64,000 nt of DNA from Typha latifolia (taxonomy: Eukaryota; Streptophyta; Magnoliopsida; Poales; Typhaceae): NCBI GenBank assembly GCA_019914945.1, contig CM034103.1:3038001-3102000 (forward strand), read 5' to 3'. Position 1 is the first letter of the stretch. The number at the start of each line of letters is the position of its first letter. Under the pieces are notes generated by a model. The model searched no databases and was not told where the DNA came from. It saw nothing but the letters and a program-made list of their open reading frames with translations. Position numbers and translations under genes: made by a program. Shown here in pieces: positions 10,631 through 21,775 of this stretch.

Positions 10631-12223
10631 ATGCCTTCACTTAATGGTTTACTTCCCCTACCAATTTCCACTCTACCAAACACCTACCTTGCAATGTTCA
10701 TCTCACTCATGGCTCCATTGCTTCTCATTTTGGTCCTCTTCCACCGTGTGACCAAGCGAAGCGTAAATCCGGTGAACTGGCCCTTTCTCGGCATGCTCCC
10801 CGGCTTAGTCGCGAACACGCCACACCTCCACCACTGGACCACCAACCTCGCTGCCAACAACGACGGCAACTGCGAATTCAAGGGTCCCTGGCTCTCCGGC
10901 ATGAACATCTTCTTCACTGCCGATCCGGTGAACACGAACCACATCTTTAGCCTGAACAGGCAAAACTATGTCAAGGGCTCAAAGATCACCGACATATTTG
11001 ATATCCTCGGCAACGGCCTTATCACCGCCAACGACGATTCCTGGCTGCATCAGCGGCGGCGTGCCCACACGCTCATTAGCTCTAATAATTTCCGGGTCTT
11101 TCTGGCCGCCTCCGCCCGCAAGAAAGTCGAGGAGGGGCTCCTACCCTTGTTGAACCACGCGGCGTCGACGGGGAAGGCCGTTGACCTGCAAGACGTATTC
11201 CTGAGGTATACCTTCGACGTGTCTTGCGTTTCCCTCTTTGGCGTCGACACGAATTGCCTCTCGCTGGGGTTACCGACGATAGCATTTGCTGCGGCGACGG
11301 ATGACGTCACCGAGGGGCTACTCTACCGTCACTTTCTTCCCATGAAATGGTGGAAGCTGCTGAGGTGGCTGAGAGTGGGGAAGGAGAAGAAGTTTGCTGC
11401 CGCTTGGCAAGTCCTTGACGAATTCATTTACCAACAGATATCAAAGAAGAAAGAAGAGATAAAAAGAAAAGAGTATAATAAAGAACCCTCCCCCACCTTT
11501 GATTTGTTATCGTCATATATTGAGGATCCCATGGAGGCGAAGATGACGTCGGACTACGACACGTTCCTCCGCGACACAGTAATAAATAATATCGTCGCAG
11601 GCAGGGACACATCCGCCAGCAGCCTCACATGGTTCATCTATATGCTAACGAAGCATCGAGACGTGGAAGCAAAGATCCTAGATGAGCTCCGAGCAATCGC
11701 TCCATCGACTGATGCTTTAAATGATGATCAGCTTGTTAGCTTCGACGTGAAGGACCTCAACAAGCTTGTCTACTTATCGGCTGCCATCTACGAGAGCCTT
11801 CGGTTATTTCCGCCGGTCCCATTCAACCATAGGACTGCAAAGTATTCCGACGAGCTGCCGAGTGGGCACAGAGTGCAGCCTGGGGCGCTGATAATTGCTT
11901 CCGTATATGCGATGGGAAGGATGGAGAAGGTGTGGGGGAAGGACTGCAATGAGTTTAAACCGGAGCGGTGGATAACGGAGGGCGGCACGGTGCGGCACGA
12001 GGCAACCTATAAGTTTTCGGTGTTCAGCACCGGGCCAAGGATGTGCGTAGGGAAAGACACCGCATTGACGATGGTAAAGATCGCGGCGGCCGCCTTGGTC
12101 TACAACTTTGAGGTGGAGATGGTGGAGGGGCACGTCGTGGAGCCGAAGTTGTCGGTTCTTCTAGCGATGAAGAACGGGTTGAAGGTTAAGGTGAAAACGA
12201 GGAAAGTACATGGCCGCTGTTGA
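10631..12223 (+). CDS. Cytochrome P450, CYP96-like (CYP86 clan)
   Basis: Intronless 530-aa ORF. An N-terminal hydrophobic anchor (about 18-38) places it on the endoplasmic reticulum. Diagnostic motifs are intact: I-helix oxygen-binding AGRDTS (323-328), K-helix ESLR (388-391), PERW (444-447) and the heme loop FSTGPRMCVG (465-474) with the axial Cys at 472. GNGLITANDDSW-QRR is the usual C-helix region of the CYP86 clan. Lack of introns and overall sequence match CYP96, whose members hydroxylate long-chain alkanes for cuticular wax (the MAH1 type) or, in some monocots, couple phenols in alkaloid synthesis. The substrate cannot be decided from sequence. GC content is higher than the flanks. A broken copy of its promoter and first codons sits about 500 bp upstream. 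Confidence 0.93.
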   Translation: MPSLNGLLPLPISTLPNTYLAMFISLMAPLLLILVLFHRVTKRSVNPVNWPFLGMLPGLVANTPHLHHWTTNLAANNDGNCEFKGPWLSGMNIFFTADPVNTNHIFSLNRQNYVKGSKITDIFDILGNGLITANDDSWLHQRRRAHTLISSNNFRVFLAASARKKVEEGLLPLLNHAASTGKAVDLQDVFLRYTFDVSCVSLFGVDTNCLSLGLPTIAFAAATDDVTEGLLYRHFLPMKWWKLLRWLRVGKEKKFAAAWQVLDEFIYQQISKKKEEIKRKEYNKEPSPTFDLLSSYIEDPMEAKMTSDYDTFLRDTVINNIVAGRDTSASSLTWFIYMLTKHRDVEAKILDELRAIAPSTDALNDDQLVSFDVKDLNKLVYLSAAIYESLRLFPPVPFNHRTAKYSDELPSGHRVQPGALIIASVYAMGRMEKVWGKDCNEFKPERWITEGGTVRHEATYKFSVFSTGPRMCVGKDTALTMVKIAAAALVYNFEVEMVEGHVVEPKLSVLLAMKNGLKVKVKTRKVHGRC

Positions 12224-13492
12224 TTGAAGCTAGTTATCCAAGTTATGAATAATGGTTGCAGAATATTAATATAGCTTGCTAGCTACTTAAGCGTTTGTAT
12301 CACTTAGTGATCATATATGTTTTATTTGTGGATATACTGCATTTAGATATATGCAGCTTGAAAACCATATATATATATATATTTATTCGTCTGCAGATCA
12401 CAATGACAGTGTTAAATTCTAAAATATAAAAATCAAAGGTTTTTTTATTAGTCGGTAATTTTCGCATAGTTTAGTAGGGCAACGATAGTGATCATGATAA
12501 CAATATATCGACAATAATTAGTAACAATGGGCATGATAACAACTTTGGAATGAGAAATAATGATTGCCAGCTAGCTATTCGTCAGGTGGGTTTTGGAGGG
12601 TAAAAGTCGTCGTCGGTCAATGTGATGTGTTGACATGGCGAATAAGAATAAGAACTATTCGTGGGGGCATGAGTGGATGATATAATAACACTTAGTTTAA
12701 TTTACTCCCCCTTGAGTGAAAGCCATACATATGTGAAGGTGCCAATGGAAACGGGCTTCAGAGAGCCATTTCATTGAGGGCGAGATAGAATGGGCGGGGT
12801 GCGGGCACAAGAGGTCTGGTGTCCGAGCTACTTGGTCAGATAAGGACTACGGAATGACTGAGATGGAATAGAGAAAGAACGAGAAAGCGCTGTAGGGATA
12901 CAGTGTGAAAACTTTTAAATAATTTATTTTGGAGCATTTGAATCAAATTTTTTTTTAAAATAGTAAAAATTAAGTTATTGTGCATATTTGTATGTTGTAT
13001 TAATTATATATATTTTAGTATAAAAAGATGTGTATTTAGAATAAAAGATAAATATATTTAATTTCAAGAGCTTAAATTTACTATTATTTAAAATCTAAGC
13101 TTTTTTTTTTCCCTGCAAATAACCTCTGATTTTTATAATAATTTCCCATATTATGGGATGCAAACCGTCTTATGTCTCACTCCACCAATTAGTTTCTGCT
13201 TTAAATTTTATTATTATCAAATTATATACCAAATACCGTCAATGCCTTGCCATCGCCATTGGTTATCATTTGCTTTAAAATTTTGAAAACTATCCGTTTG
13301 TTCCTCTTTTCCCTTGCTAGAAGCATTAAGCTTCATCTAAAGGAAGGAAGAAAGAAAAAAGAAAAGAAAAAGAGAAGGCGGAGGGAAGACCATTTCCCTT
13401 CGTGTTGAGGCGAAAGGAAGGGGAGAAAACAAAACCTCAATGATTCGATTCTTCCCCACTTTGGTGGGCCTCTCGCTTTGGTTGGACTCTTC
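12224..13492. other. Intergenic spacer, P450 3' UTR to next gene
   Basis: AT-rich with a short AT repeat at about 12368-12383 and poly-T near 13099. Purine-rich sequence at 13336-13440 precedes the next gene and is probably its leader. An ATG at 13440 opens a frame that stops after 37 codons and would be an upstream ORF if the leader starts before it. No other coding signal. Confidence 0.55.
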
Positions 13493-16400
13493 ATGCCATC
13501 ACCAGCTTCCTTCCGCTGCTTTGCCTCTTCTTCTCCTCCATACAATTTGACTTTGAACGAGGACATGCGCACAGTCCGTGAAATAGAGGAGGTTCTAAGA
13601 GCTCCGAAATCGATCCGAACAGTAAGTCTGAATCATCTTCTTCTTTTTTGTTCCTTTTTTCGTTTGTCCGCAAATTCGGTTGTGGGTCTGTTTTGTTATG
13701 TGGGTATTTGTTATTTTTGAGGATGGAAAAGCATGATAGTTAGATGTGGATTGAGTATGGGAGGATCCATGGAAGTACGATTTGGAGACAAGTTAGTAAT
13801 AGTTGGCTCTATCTTTCTGGCGATCGGTTCTTTTCTGGTAGTTTGAAGTATGAGAAGTTTAAGAGCATGTCATGTAACATCCCCTCTTCGAGTTTTGGAG
13901 ATATTTTACCTCATATTTGGTGAAAAAGTAAAAAAGACTTTTGGTTTATAAGAGTTTTGGAGGTATTTAACTCGTATTTGATGAGGAAACAAGCTCTATT
14001 AGCTGTATGAAAAAAAAGGGCATTTCTTTGGATAGAATTTTAATGGATGAATTTTTTGTCATTTACACTCGTCGCGAATTTTGCATGATAAGTTGCTATC
14101 TTTCTCTCTCTTTCTCTCAAAAGAAAAAAATAAATAAAAACAAAATTTGCTTTGCTGAAATCTTGATTTGTTTCCTGAAGCCCAGGGCCGTAATATAAGA
14201 AGAACAAATTTTTAACTCCACCATGTATGTCTAAGATTAGATTATGCAAGAAAGTGACTTTACAAAGTAAAGCTTGATATCCCTTAATTCGACATGTATT
14301 TGCCATTTACGGCAGCATATAAAGGCACGGTATTGTAGCTTTTCTGGAGATTATTCTCTACGGAGAGTATGAACAAAATTTATTTACACAATTTGTTAAA
14401 ACATAGTTGTCATAAAAGGTCGTTATATAAGAAAACTGTTGATAGAGAAGTCATGCACTATGCTTGCTGGCTCATAAACATATCAGGTCCTGTGACATTC
14501 ATACAATCATTTGTGCTTTTGAGAAGATGGATTCTTGCCCTTTGTTTGTTTGAAAGAGTCAAGGTTTGGAGCTTCTAAGTTTCCAATTTGCTGGGCTCTT
14601 TCATTAAATATATCTGCATTTTCAACCGCATAATCATTGCATAACATGAGATGATATAACTTAAGATGTGCTATCAGAAAGTCTTTCATCTGAATGTTGG
14701 AGCAACTTTCTCCCAATCCAAAAAGTTAACCAGGAGTTGTACTCCATGAATTTACTATTACACTGTTCTTATTTTGTTTATGACAGCTATTCCTTTATCA
14801 GTATTTCTTCTTCTTTTTAAAAAAGAATTTGATCTTAGATATGAAAAGTGTTTTCTCAACATTTCAATTGGTTCTAGTTTATGAATTAGGTACTTAGTTA
14901 ATCAAGTTGTTTGGTATGTTTCATGCGCAACCATCCAACACATTGGGTAGACATATTTGAGTTGCTTCTGCCTGGTGTAAAAGAACAATATTATTTGATT
15001 CTTTGTGGCTTCAGTTTATAATCTTCACCTATCAAAAGGCAACATAGCTTTATTTTGTAATTCAACGCTCCTATGCTGATATACTGAAACTGATATTTCA
15101 AGTTACTTATTTGATTCTTGATAGTGTATCCTCAAGTAAAGGTGAGAGAACATGAAGACACAGTTACATTACATGAAGAGGAAACATCGTTTCTAATAAG
15201 AGTCACTGAATCTCTTTCTTTAGAAGGCCATTCATCCACAAGAACTCCAACTAACAGTGGTAAATAAATTTCTTTGACTTGAAGTGCAGCAATCTTTAGC
15301 ATGATTTTGAATTTTATTTATAGCCTTTCAGATTTTTATGAGATGTCCCTTATTTTAGTGACTTTTCTTCAGTGTTACCTTTTTATTGCAATAAATCAAG
15401 TCTTGATGTTTGTGTTTCTATGCCATGGAGAGGATTGGACCAACACACCTTTTACAAGTTCTATATATTCACCTAGAGCATGATATAATGACATTGAGGA
15501 AATATTTCTGTTGACCACTTTTATGAATTTCACTTTGTTCACATAAAAGAATACTTAGAGGAGCCTCTTAAGTCAATTCAGTTTTATGAATTTTCACTTC
15601 GTTGATCTAAAACAAGATAATGATAATTCCAGCTATTTCCAGGATTTTTTTTTTGGTTGATTCAACTTTATAAGTTCCAATGTATTAAAAAGCGGTTGCG
15701 GATTGCGGGTGGTCACCCCCACCTTCTAGCACCTAGGTGGAAGATAGGCGCTAAGGTGGTGTAGTATTTTAATAAAAAATAAAAAATAATTATATATGAA
15801 CATGTAATAATTTTTAATATAGATAAAAATTGATACTAAGATTGCAAGTAGTTAAAAATTTAGAATTATAACTAATATTTTTTTTCTCCTTTAACGATTA
15901 CTGAGATTCTAGAAAACTAGAAAATTAAAAAATCCCCATACTACCCTTCAGTACTACTCTCAAATGCCAATTTGTATCTGTTTGTAGTAGGGGTAAACTT
16001 AGAAACATAGGAAAAAAAAAGCTTGAAAAAGAGAGAAGTTGAAAGAGCGAGAGATCTGCATCTCGATGCTCAATGTCATTGGAGAGGGAGAGAAGGCCTT
16101 CTGCTGCTGCTGTTCATGTCGCTGCCGCTGCTGCTCGTGTTGCCATTGCCGCTAGTGCTGCCGTTGCCCCTGCGGCAAGGGCTTACAGATGTTGTCGTTG
16201 CCGCTCGTGTTGCCATTGCCGCTAGTGCTGCCGTTGCCCCTGCGGCAAGGGCTTACAGATGTTGTTGTTGCCGCTCGTGCTGCCATTGCGGCAAGGGCTT
16301 GCCGACGCTGTCGCTCGTCTTGCCGCTGCGGTAAGGGCTTGCCGTCGCTTGCTAGCGTTGCCGCTCGAGAGAGGAGGATCGAGGGAGATGGATTTAGGGC

Positions 16401-18314
16401 AGAATAGGAGGATTGAGTGAGAGAGGAGACTGATCATAATATTTTTTTCTTAAGTTAGCCAGAACTCGACCCGACCCATGTCTATCGACCCGACCTGTGT
16501 CTACCAACAAGGCGGGCCACTAGGTGCCAAAGTGGCCCTTCCCGAGCTCCAATGCGGGCTGCCTGCTTTTGGCAGGCTTCATTGCTACTTTGCGAGGCGG
16601 CTGGTGCGCCGCCCTGCCATGGCGGCCGCCATTACTGCTTTTCAAAACAGTGATAAATTCTCTTGCCGAATTAAAATTTATATCAAAAAAATATGCTTGC
16701 AAGAGAGTTACATAATACATTTCTATGGTATATAAAGTTGAACACAAAATAGTATAATACTGGATTAGAGAATGAAAAACCTTTCATTGCTGAAGCTGAA
16801 ACTTTGAGATGGACCCTACTCAGCATACGAGCACAAGTTATCAAACTTCGTCATCAAGTCAGATTAGCAACTCTTAATCAATGTGTTGTTACAAAAGTCT
16901 AATTACCCTTGACACTGGAGACATCTGTTTGTGGACATTTTGCCTTGTAAGAATTCTACAAATTTCTTCTCTCTCCCATTGTTATAGGCAGGTTAATCAA
17001 ATTGCTAATAGATTAGCCAACCTAAGGAGAGTTTTGCTTTTCTCTACTTTTTGTGTTGGCTCAATGCATGGGAATCTGGATGTTCTACCGTATAGCGAGG
17101 TTTTATGAATCCATGTGGATACCTAAGGCTCCTTGTGTCTGGTTTTGAGGTAATGAATGTTGTAGAATTGTAAAGTTGGAGTCAGAGATTTAAATTCTTT
17201 CTTCTATGAAAAAATTAAGGTTGCTTCTTCTTTATTTCAAATGATTCTGCTTAAGCTCCATCTAGATCTTGTTTTTCGTTAAAGAACTACATGCTTAAAT
17301 TTGAGAAGTAGAAGTAGTAGGCATTTTTTTTTTCATTGCAAGACAACTTGATCGTTCATATTTCCATAAGAACACAGTGCTAATTCATGGATCTTTAATC
17401 AAGTATCACTAAATGATCTTATAAGCGTTCGATCTAACCTCGCCGCTACCTTTTTATCTTTCAGGAAGGAGTTCTAAAAGTTGTCCTGTTTCAAAATTTG
17501 CGAAAGATAGAAATTCTGAGAATCATCCGCCTTTGACATACGCAAAAGATTCCAAGTCCTTTACTAAGAGTTCGCCATTATGTCTTACATCTCCATCTAA
17601 AGGTTTGATAGTGTACCAAATGAAAATGCTAAAGTGTCTGTTACACTTCAAGAGGGATGGTTAAATAGTATGCCAAATAAACAATGCTACAGTAGCTTTT
17701 ACACTTCGAAAGGGATGTCAGCCACATAATCCTCAAAATTTTCTATTGCAGGAAGCACTTCCAGGGTCGGTGAAGACAACAGAACCAACAACAGATCTAG
17801 CTTGGTTTCACGGCCTCGAGCTGTGTTGTCAAGTCCAGGTGCTCTTTCATCTCATAAAATGTTAAAACTTTCAAATATAGAATTAAGTTCTATAGATGCA
17901 TTGATGGAAAACCTACCTAGTCATGTTAAATTGATCATAATGTTAAATGTATTAATATTGCCAGTATTGTTGCTTTTCCTTGACTGAAAGCTGCCAACCG
18001 CGAGCCTTAGTTTTGTTATGTTTTTCTCCCTGCACTTTCATTTTCATATGGCTGGAGCTGACAGATTGAATGCTACAGACAATGATGATCTAATTGGAAA
18101 CCAGAATCTACAACTTGAGGAGAAAAATGTGCAACAAATGAAACAGAGCGCAAATCAACAATCACAAAAGAAGAGCACTAATCGAAATTCCCAATACCTA
18201 AGAAAGACCTCTCACAAGCATGCTAGAGCTGAAAGTCCTCTCAGAAGATCAAAACCTCCAGCAGAAAATCATAGCAGCAGTAATAAAAAGCTTCCTCCAG
18301 TCTGCACTAAGTGA
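13493..18314 (+). CDS. Unrecognised plant protein, 242 aa, five exons
   Basis: Proposed exons: 13493-13621, 15142-15259, 17465-17602, 17752-17838, 18058-18314. All join with GT-AG sites and the phases (0,1,1,1) give one open frame of 243 codons, a strong sign that the model is right although I do not recognise the family. Residues 24-43 are charged (MRTVREIEEVLRAPKSIRT). Exon 2 is acidic (HEDTVTLHEEETSF). The rest is Ser/Asn/Lys-rich and low in hydrophobics, ending in a basic Gln/Asn/Ser-rich tail (QQSQKKSTNRNS, then RRSKPPAENHSSS). No transmembrane segment or signal peptide is evident, and a disordered nuclear protein would fit. The start is the first Met of the open frame. Exons 1 and 2 are less certain than 3-5. 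Intron 2 (2.2 kb) carries a GC-rich repeat insertion. Confidence 0.65.
15690..16650. mobile_element. Probable non-autonomous transposon in an intron
   Basis: A block unlike the surrounding AT-rich intron. It opens with AAAAAGCGGTTGCGG and GGTGGTCACCCCCACC, has an AT-rich part, then a GC-rich CTG/CCG-type region (16080-16370), and closes with CTAGGTGCC, GGCGGCCGCC and GCTTTTCAAAAC. The two ends are imperfect inverted repeats (AAAAGCGG... against the complement of ...GCTTTT). No transposase frame is visible. Superfamily is not assignable; borders are approximate. Confidence 0.5.
16131..16300 (+). repeat. GC-rich 70-bp tandem repeat
   Basis: Two near-identical 70-bp units start at about 16131 and 16201 (shared TGCCATTGCCGCTAGTGCTG and CCTGCGGCAAGGGCTTACAG), followed by a shortened third. 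The period is not a multiple of three, so the long alanine/leucine-rich frames across it are not conserved coding sequence. Confidence 0.85.
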
Positions 18315-19829
18315 GGAATCATGAAGAGGTTAAGCTAGCATTCCGGGGAAATGCAGTATGGATTCCATAGATTTTATGCATCCACCTGCCATTTTTGGAC
18401 CCTTATACTTAGCTTGCCTTCATCCACACGGAGCTGCAGTTTGCACCTGTGGATTTGCTCCAAGAATACTTCTGGAGAAGTCCTTGTCTTCTAAACCACA
18501 TTTTTCTTGGCATTGATGCTTTGGCCTATCTATAGCTTGATTCATGTACAGTACCCAATTGAGATATTTGTGTCAAATTATATCTGAATAAGCTAGTGTA
18601 TGGGGATTACAGCAGAAAGATGTATATTCCAGCAGCCCAGATATCATGCTGCATGCTGTTTTCATCTATGATGTGCAAAATTCTGAAGATGTTGCCATTA
18701 TATTCCATTTTACAGAAATTTTTAAATAAAATCCCTCCTCGTGGTGTTCACTCTCTACACATACCAGATACAATTCTTGTGTAGTTTTTGGGCTCTGATG
18801 CAGAGATTAAAAAAAAAAAAATGCGACCGACAACATTGGTGAGCTATGTAACATTCAATCATGTACATTGAAAAGGTAAATTCTATAACGAGACCTTCAA
18901 AATGTTAAAGCCACTCAGTTAAAGCCACTCGATCAAGCTCGGCTTGAAAATAAGCTAACCCAAGCTTAATCTTCAAATAAGCTCGAAAATAATTTTGAGC
19001 CAAGATTGATCATGAGACTCGTGATAATATAATGTATTTAATGCTTTCTATATTATACTATACTTTTATTATTTCTAAATTTATTTAAATTGATTGTTTT
19101 GTATTCTGACCTTGTAGTGTTAAATTCTGAATTCTAATTTTATCATCTATTTTCTAAATACATAGATATATCTATTTTTATAATATTTATAATTTTAAAA
19201 TATGTTTTATTTTAAATTTGATTCAACTCTAAATTAAACTCAATTTAATTTAAACTTGGTCGGACTTAAAATTTAACTTGAGTTGATTAAAACTTAAAAT
19301 TACTTATTGATCAACTCATTTAACTCGTTTAAATTTAAGCTTACCTCAAGCTTAGATTGATTACAAATCTAAGCTTGAGCTTAGCTTGACTACAAATCTA
19401 GGCTCGAAATTATTTTCTCAAGCTCGGCTAGATTACACCCCAAGGTGCAGGCGTACTGATCTGGGATAAAACCAATGTCAGCATCAGATAGCCAATAGCA
19501 CGCTTTAAGGCTCGGACAGACATAAACCGGAGAAGATAGTATGGTCATGTTAAATGCAAGGGAGGCCCCCTCATATACTAACCCGCACGACTCAACCAAG
19601 CAAATGAAACATTTTTGCCCAGCACACTTGAGAATACAATGCATTGTCAAATAACAGGGAGGGTTATAGTTCTGCATTGGAATCTTTCATAATCTGTTGG
19701 ATAAATAATACTCAAAAGTTGCATTGAACTTGACCAATAACAAAACAAAATTTGCGCTTCTTCCACCTAACTTAGCAAGACAAAACCTAGACAATAAACC
19801 AAAGCATATTCTTGATTCATGAAACAAGC
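18315..19829. other. 3' region of the 242-aa protein gene and repeat-rich spacer
   Basis: 18315 to about 18800 is probably the 3' UTR of the upstream gene. 18900-19440 is a dispersed repeat. 19440-19829 is the downstream flank and 3' UTR of RPL37. The frame at 19390-19677 overlaps the repeat and shows no family. Confidence 0.55.
18900..19440. repeat. Dispersed repeat of the GCTCGGCTCGA type, copy 2
   Basis: The left end has GATCAAGCTCGGCTTG and AGCTCGAAAAT; the right end has CTCAAGCTCGGCTAG followed by ATTACACC (19417-19439). The right-end 23 bp are an exact reverse complement of the left end of copy 3 at 25675-25697. The interior is AT-rich with repeated AACTCAATTTAA/TTTAAACTTG words on both strands. 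No coding frame. Confidence 0.75.
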
Positions 19830-21457
19830 TCAACTTGAAGCAGCAGCAGCTCTTTTCCTCGGAGCAGCCTCAGTTCCTGAAAGAGAGCAAAATTGAGGAA
19901 GGTGATCAGAAGTCAATATCACACTTTCTCAATTCCAGGATTTTCCTACGCATGAATAGAATGAGAAAAATCAACACTAATAACTGATAGTTGATTCTGA
20001 TAAACATTGGCATGGCATTTCTCTGGTCCAAATAAAAAAAAAGAAGCTGGCTAACAAAATCTAATAGCTGGAAAATTCCTTGGCAAATAAAATAGCAATA
20101 AATCAACACAGAAATGCTAATAACAATTAATGTTGAGCACTGTTGATATAACAATAAAACATGAACTTGTCATGAAGGACTAAACATGTTTTAATCCTTA
20201 GACACACTTACTGGACAAAGAAATAAACAATACCTTCTCTGAAGTTGCTCTTGAATCTTCGAGGCACATGACGAAGATACCTCATCCTTCCAGTGCCAGT
20301 AGTCTTCCTCCTAATGGCCTTCACACTCCAGTTATCTGTTTCATAATTTAAATACGGTAAGAGGATGCCCATAAAGTTATACATATAAACCACTGTAGGA
20401 AGCTAAGATAACAAATATCAACCAGAAGAACTGACAGCAGATGATATTGTGTCATAAAATGCATTCGGCTCAATGTTACACATTCCTGTACAATTTACAA
20501 TATATAGTAGAACAAGCATATAGAACATGAACAAGTTGAACTAGATCAACTAGATGCAGAAAGGAAAGAAGATGGAACAACACAGACACTGTGCTTGCCC
20601 TATGGAGAAGTCAATTAGTTTACAGAACTTTAACTGATGCAAATTCATGGAATAGTTTCATACTCAAAAGGAAGGAATAATCATGGAGTTGCCATTTCAT
20701 AAATTTCATGGAGTAGCAAACAATCATTCTTATCATTATACATGTATGGGCTTGCTAAAATCAATCTCTGAACGCATGCATTGGTATGACACCTTGACTA
20801 ACTTCATGCATTAGAAGATGATGATTTCAAGGTTTCTGAATTTTTCATTTTCATGTGCAAACAAAAGATCTCTCCTTCCTTTTTTATTTTAGTAAACTAT
20901 ACCCAACAACCAGAGTCTTCTAACGAAATCAATCCAAAACACTGCAACTTAATTGCCCTAGCAAAATAACACAGGATCTAAATCCACGAGACGATATCAT
21001 TGCCAAATACACAAGAAAAGTAAATCTACCCACCAAAATGATACATAATCAAATGTTCAGGTATTCAATTCCATCATACTTGACTGTTAGACCACAAAGT
21101 TAATAGCTTTATCCAAAAGTAGCAAAAGAACCAAATCAAACAACTTTTACTTGACCAAAAGATTGAAGCTTGAAAAGATGTAAACAACGAGGAAGGAGAT
21201 CGAGAGGACGGATAAATCCAACTTACACTTGCGGATACGAGCAGCAGGGTAGCCGCAGGAAGAGCAGGTACTCTTCTGGAGATGAAAGCTCCTCCGCCCG
21301 CACCTCACGCAAAGGGTGTGGGTCTTGTTCCTCCGCTTCCCAAAGCTTCCTGTGCCCTTTCCCTGCCACGAGTCAACGAGATCGCAATTAGGGTTACGGT
21401 TTTCGAAGCGAGATAAGAATCCATCCGAGAACACAAGATTAGGGCTTCGTTTACCAT
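19830..21457 (-). CDS. RPL37: 60S ribosomal protein L37 (eL37)
   Basis: Exons on the minus strand: 21457-21455, 21362-21227, 20335-20234, 19876-19830. They join in phase to 95 aa, the usual eL37 length. The first coding exon is only the ATG; GT follows directly. Then [20 protein letters not shown] and a zinc-binding CX2C-X11-CX2C (CVRC...CSSC), then [18 protein letters not shown] and a basic tail ending in AAAASS. It is a core structural protein of the large cytosolic ribosomal subunit, sitting near the exit tunnel on 25S/5.8S rRNA. The gene is divergent from NMNAT across 318 bp that carry a telo-box, the usual regulator of plant ribosomal-protein genes. Confidence 0.96.
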
Positions 21458-21775
21458 CTCTGTCAGGCGCTCTCTTCTCGCTCGTAAGAAACCCTAGAAC
21501 GAGAGTTATTATAGCGGACTCCTCGCAGACTTCTTTTAATTAATAAACTGCCCGCTCTGATTGGCACATGCAAAGCACGTGCATTTACTTCTTCGGAGAT
21601 AGTCGATCGCCTACATGCTCAGGTGCTGGAATTTGCTGCGGCTAAATCAAATCTTTGTTCGCTTTCCCTCTCTCCGACTTTCGTCGATCTCCTTTGCAAT
21701 CAAATCTCTAATCTCATCGCGTCTTGTCTTTTTCTCTTCCTCTCTCCTTACGAATTATCTCTCTACGATCTAGGC
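21458..21775. promoter_or_regulatory. Shared divergent promoter, RPL37 and NMNAT
   Basis: The 318 bp separate the start codons of RPL37 (minus) and NMNAT (plus). A telo-box AAACCCTA lies at 21489-21496, typical of translation-machinery genes. A GATTGGC CCAAT-type word occurs at about 21560 and a CACGTG at about 21576. Pyrimidine-rich leader sequence (21660-21760) precedes the NMNAT start. No clear TATA box was seen. Confidence 0.7.

Noticed and set aside
16023..16334. Alanine/leucine-rich ORFs in intron 2 of the unrecognised gene
   Set aside because: They read through a 70-bp tandem repeat; the period is not a codon multiple and several frames are open equally.
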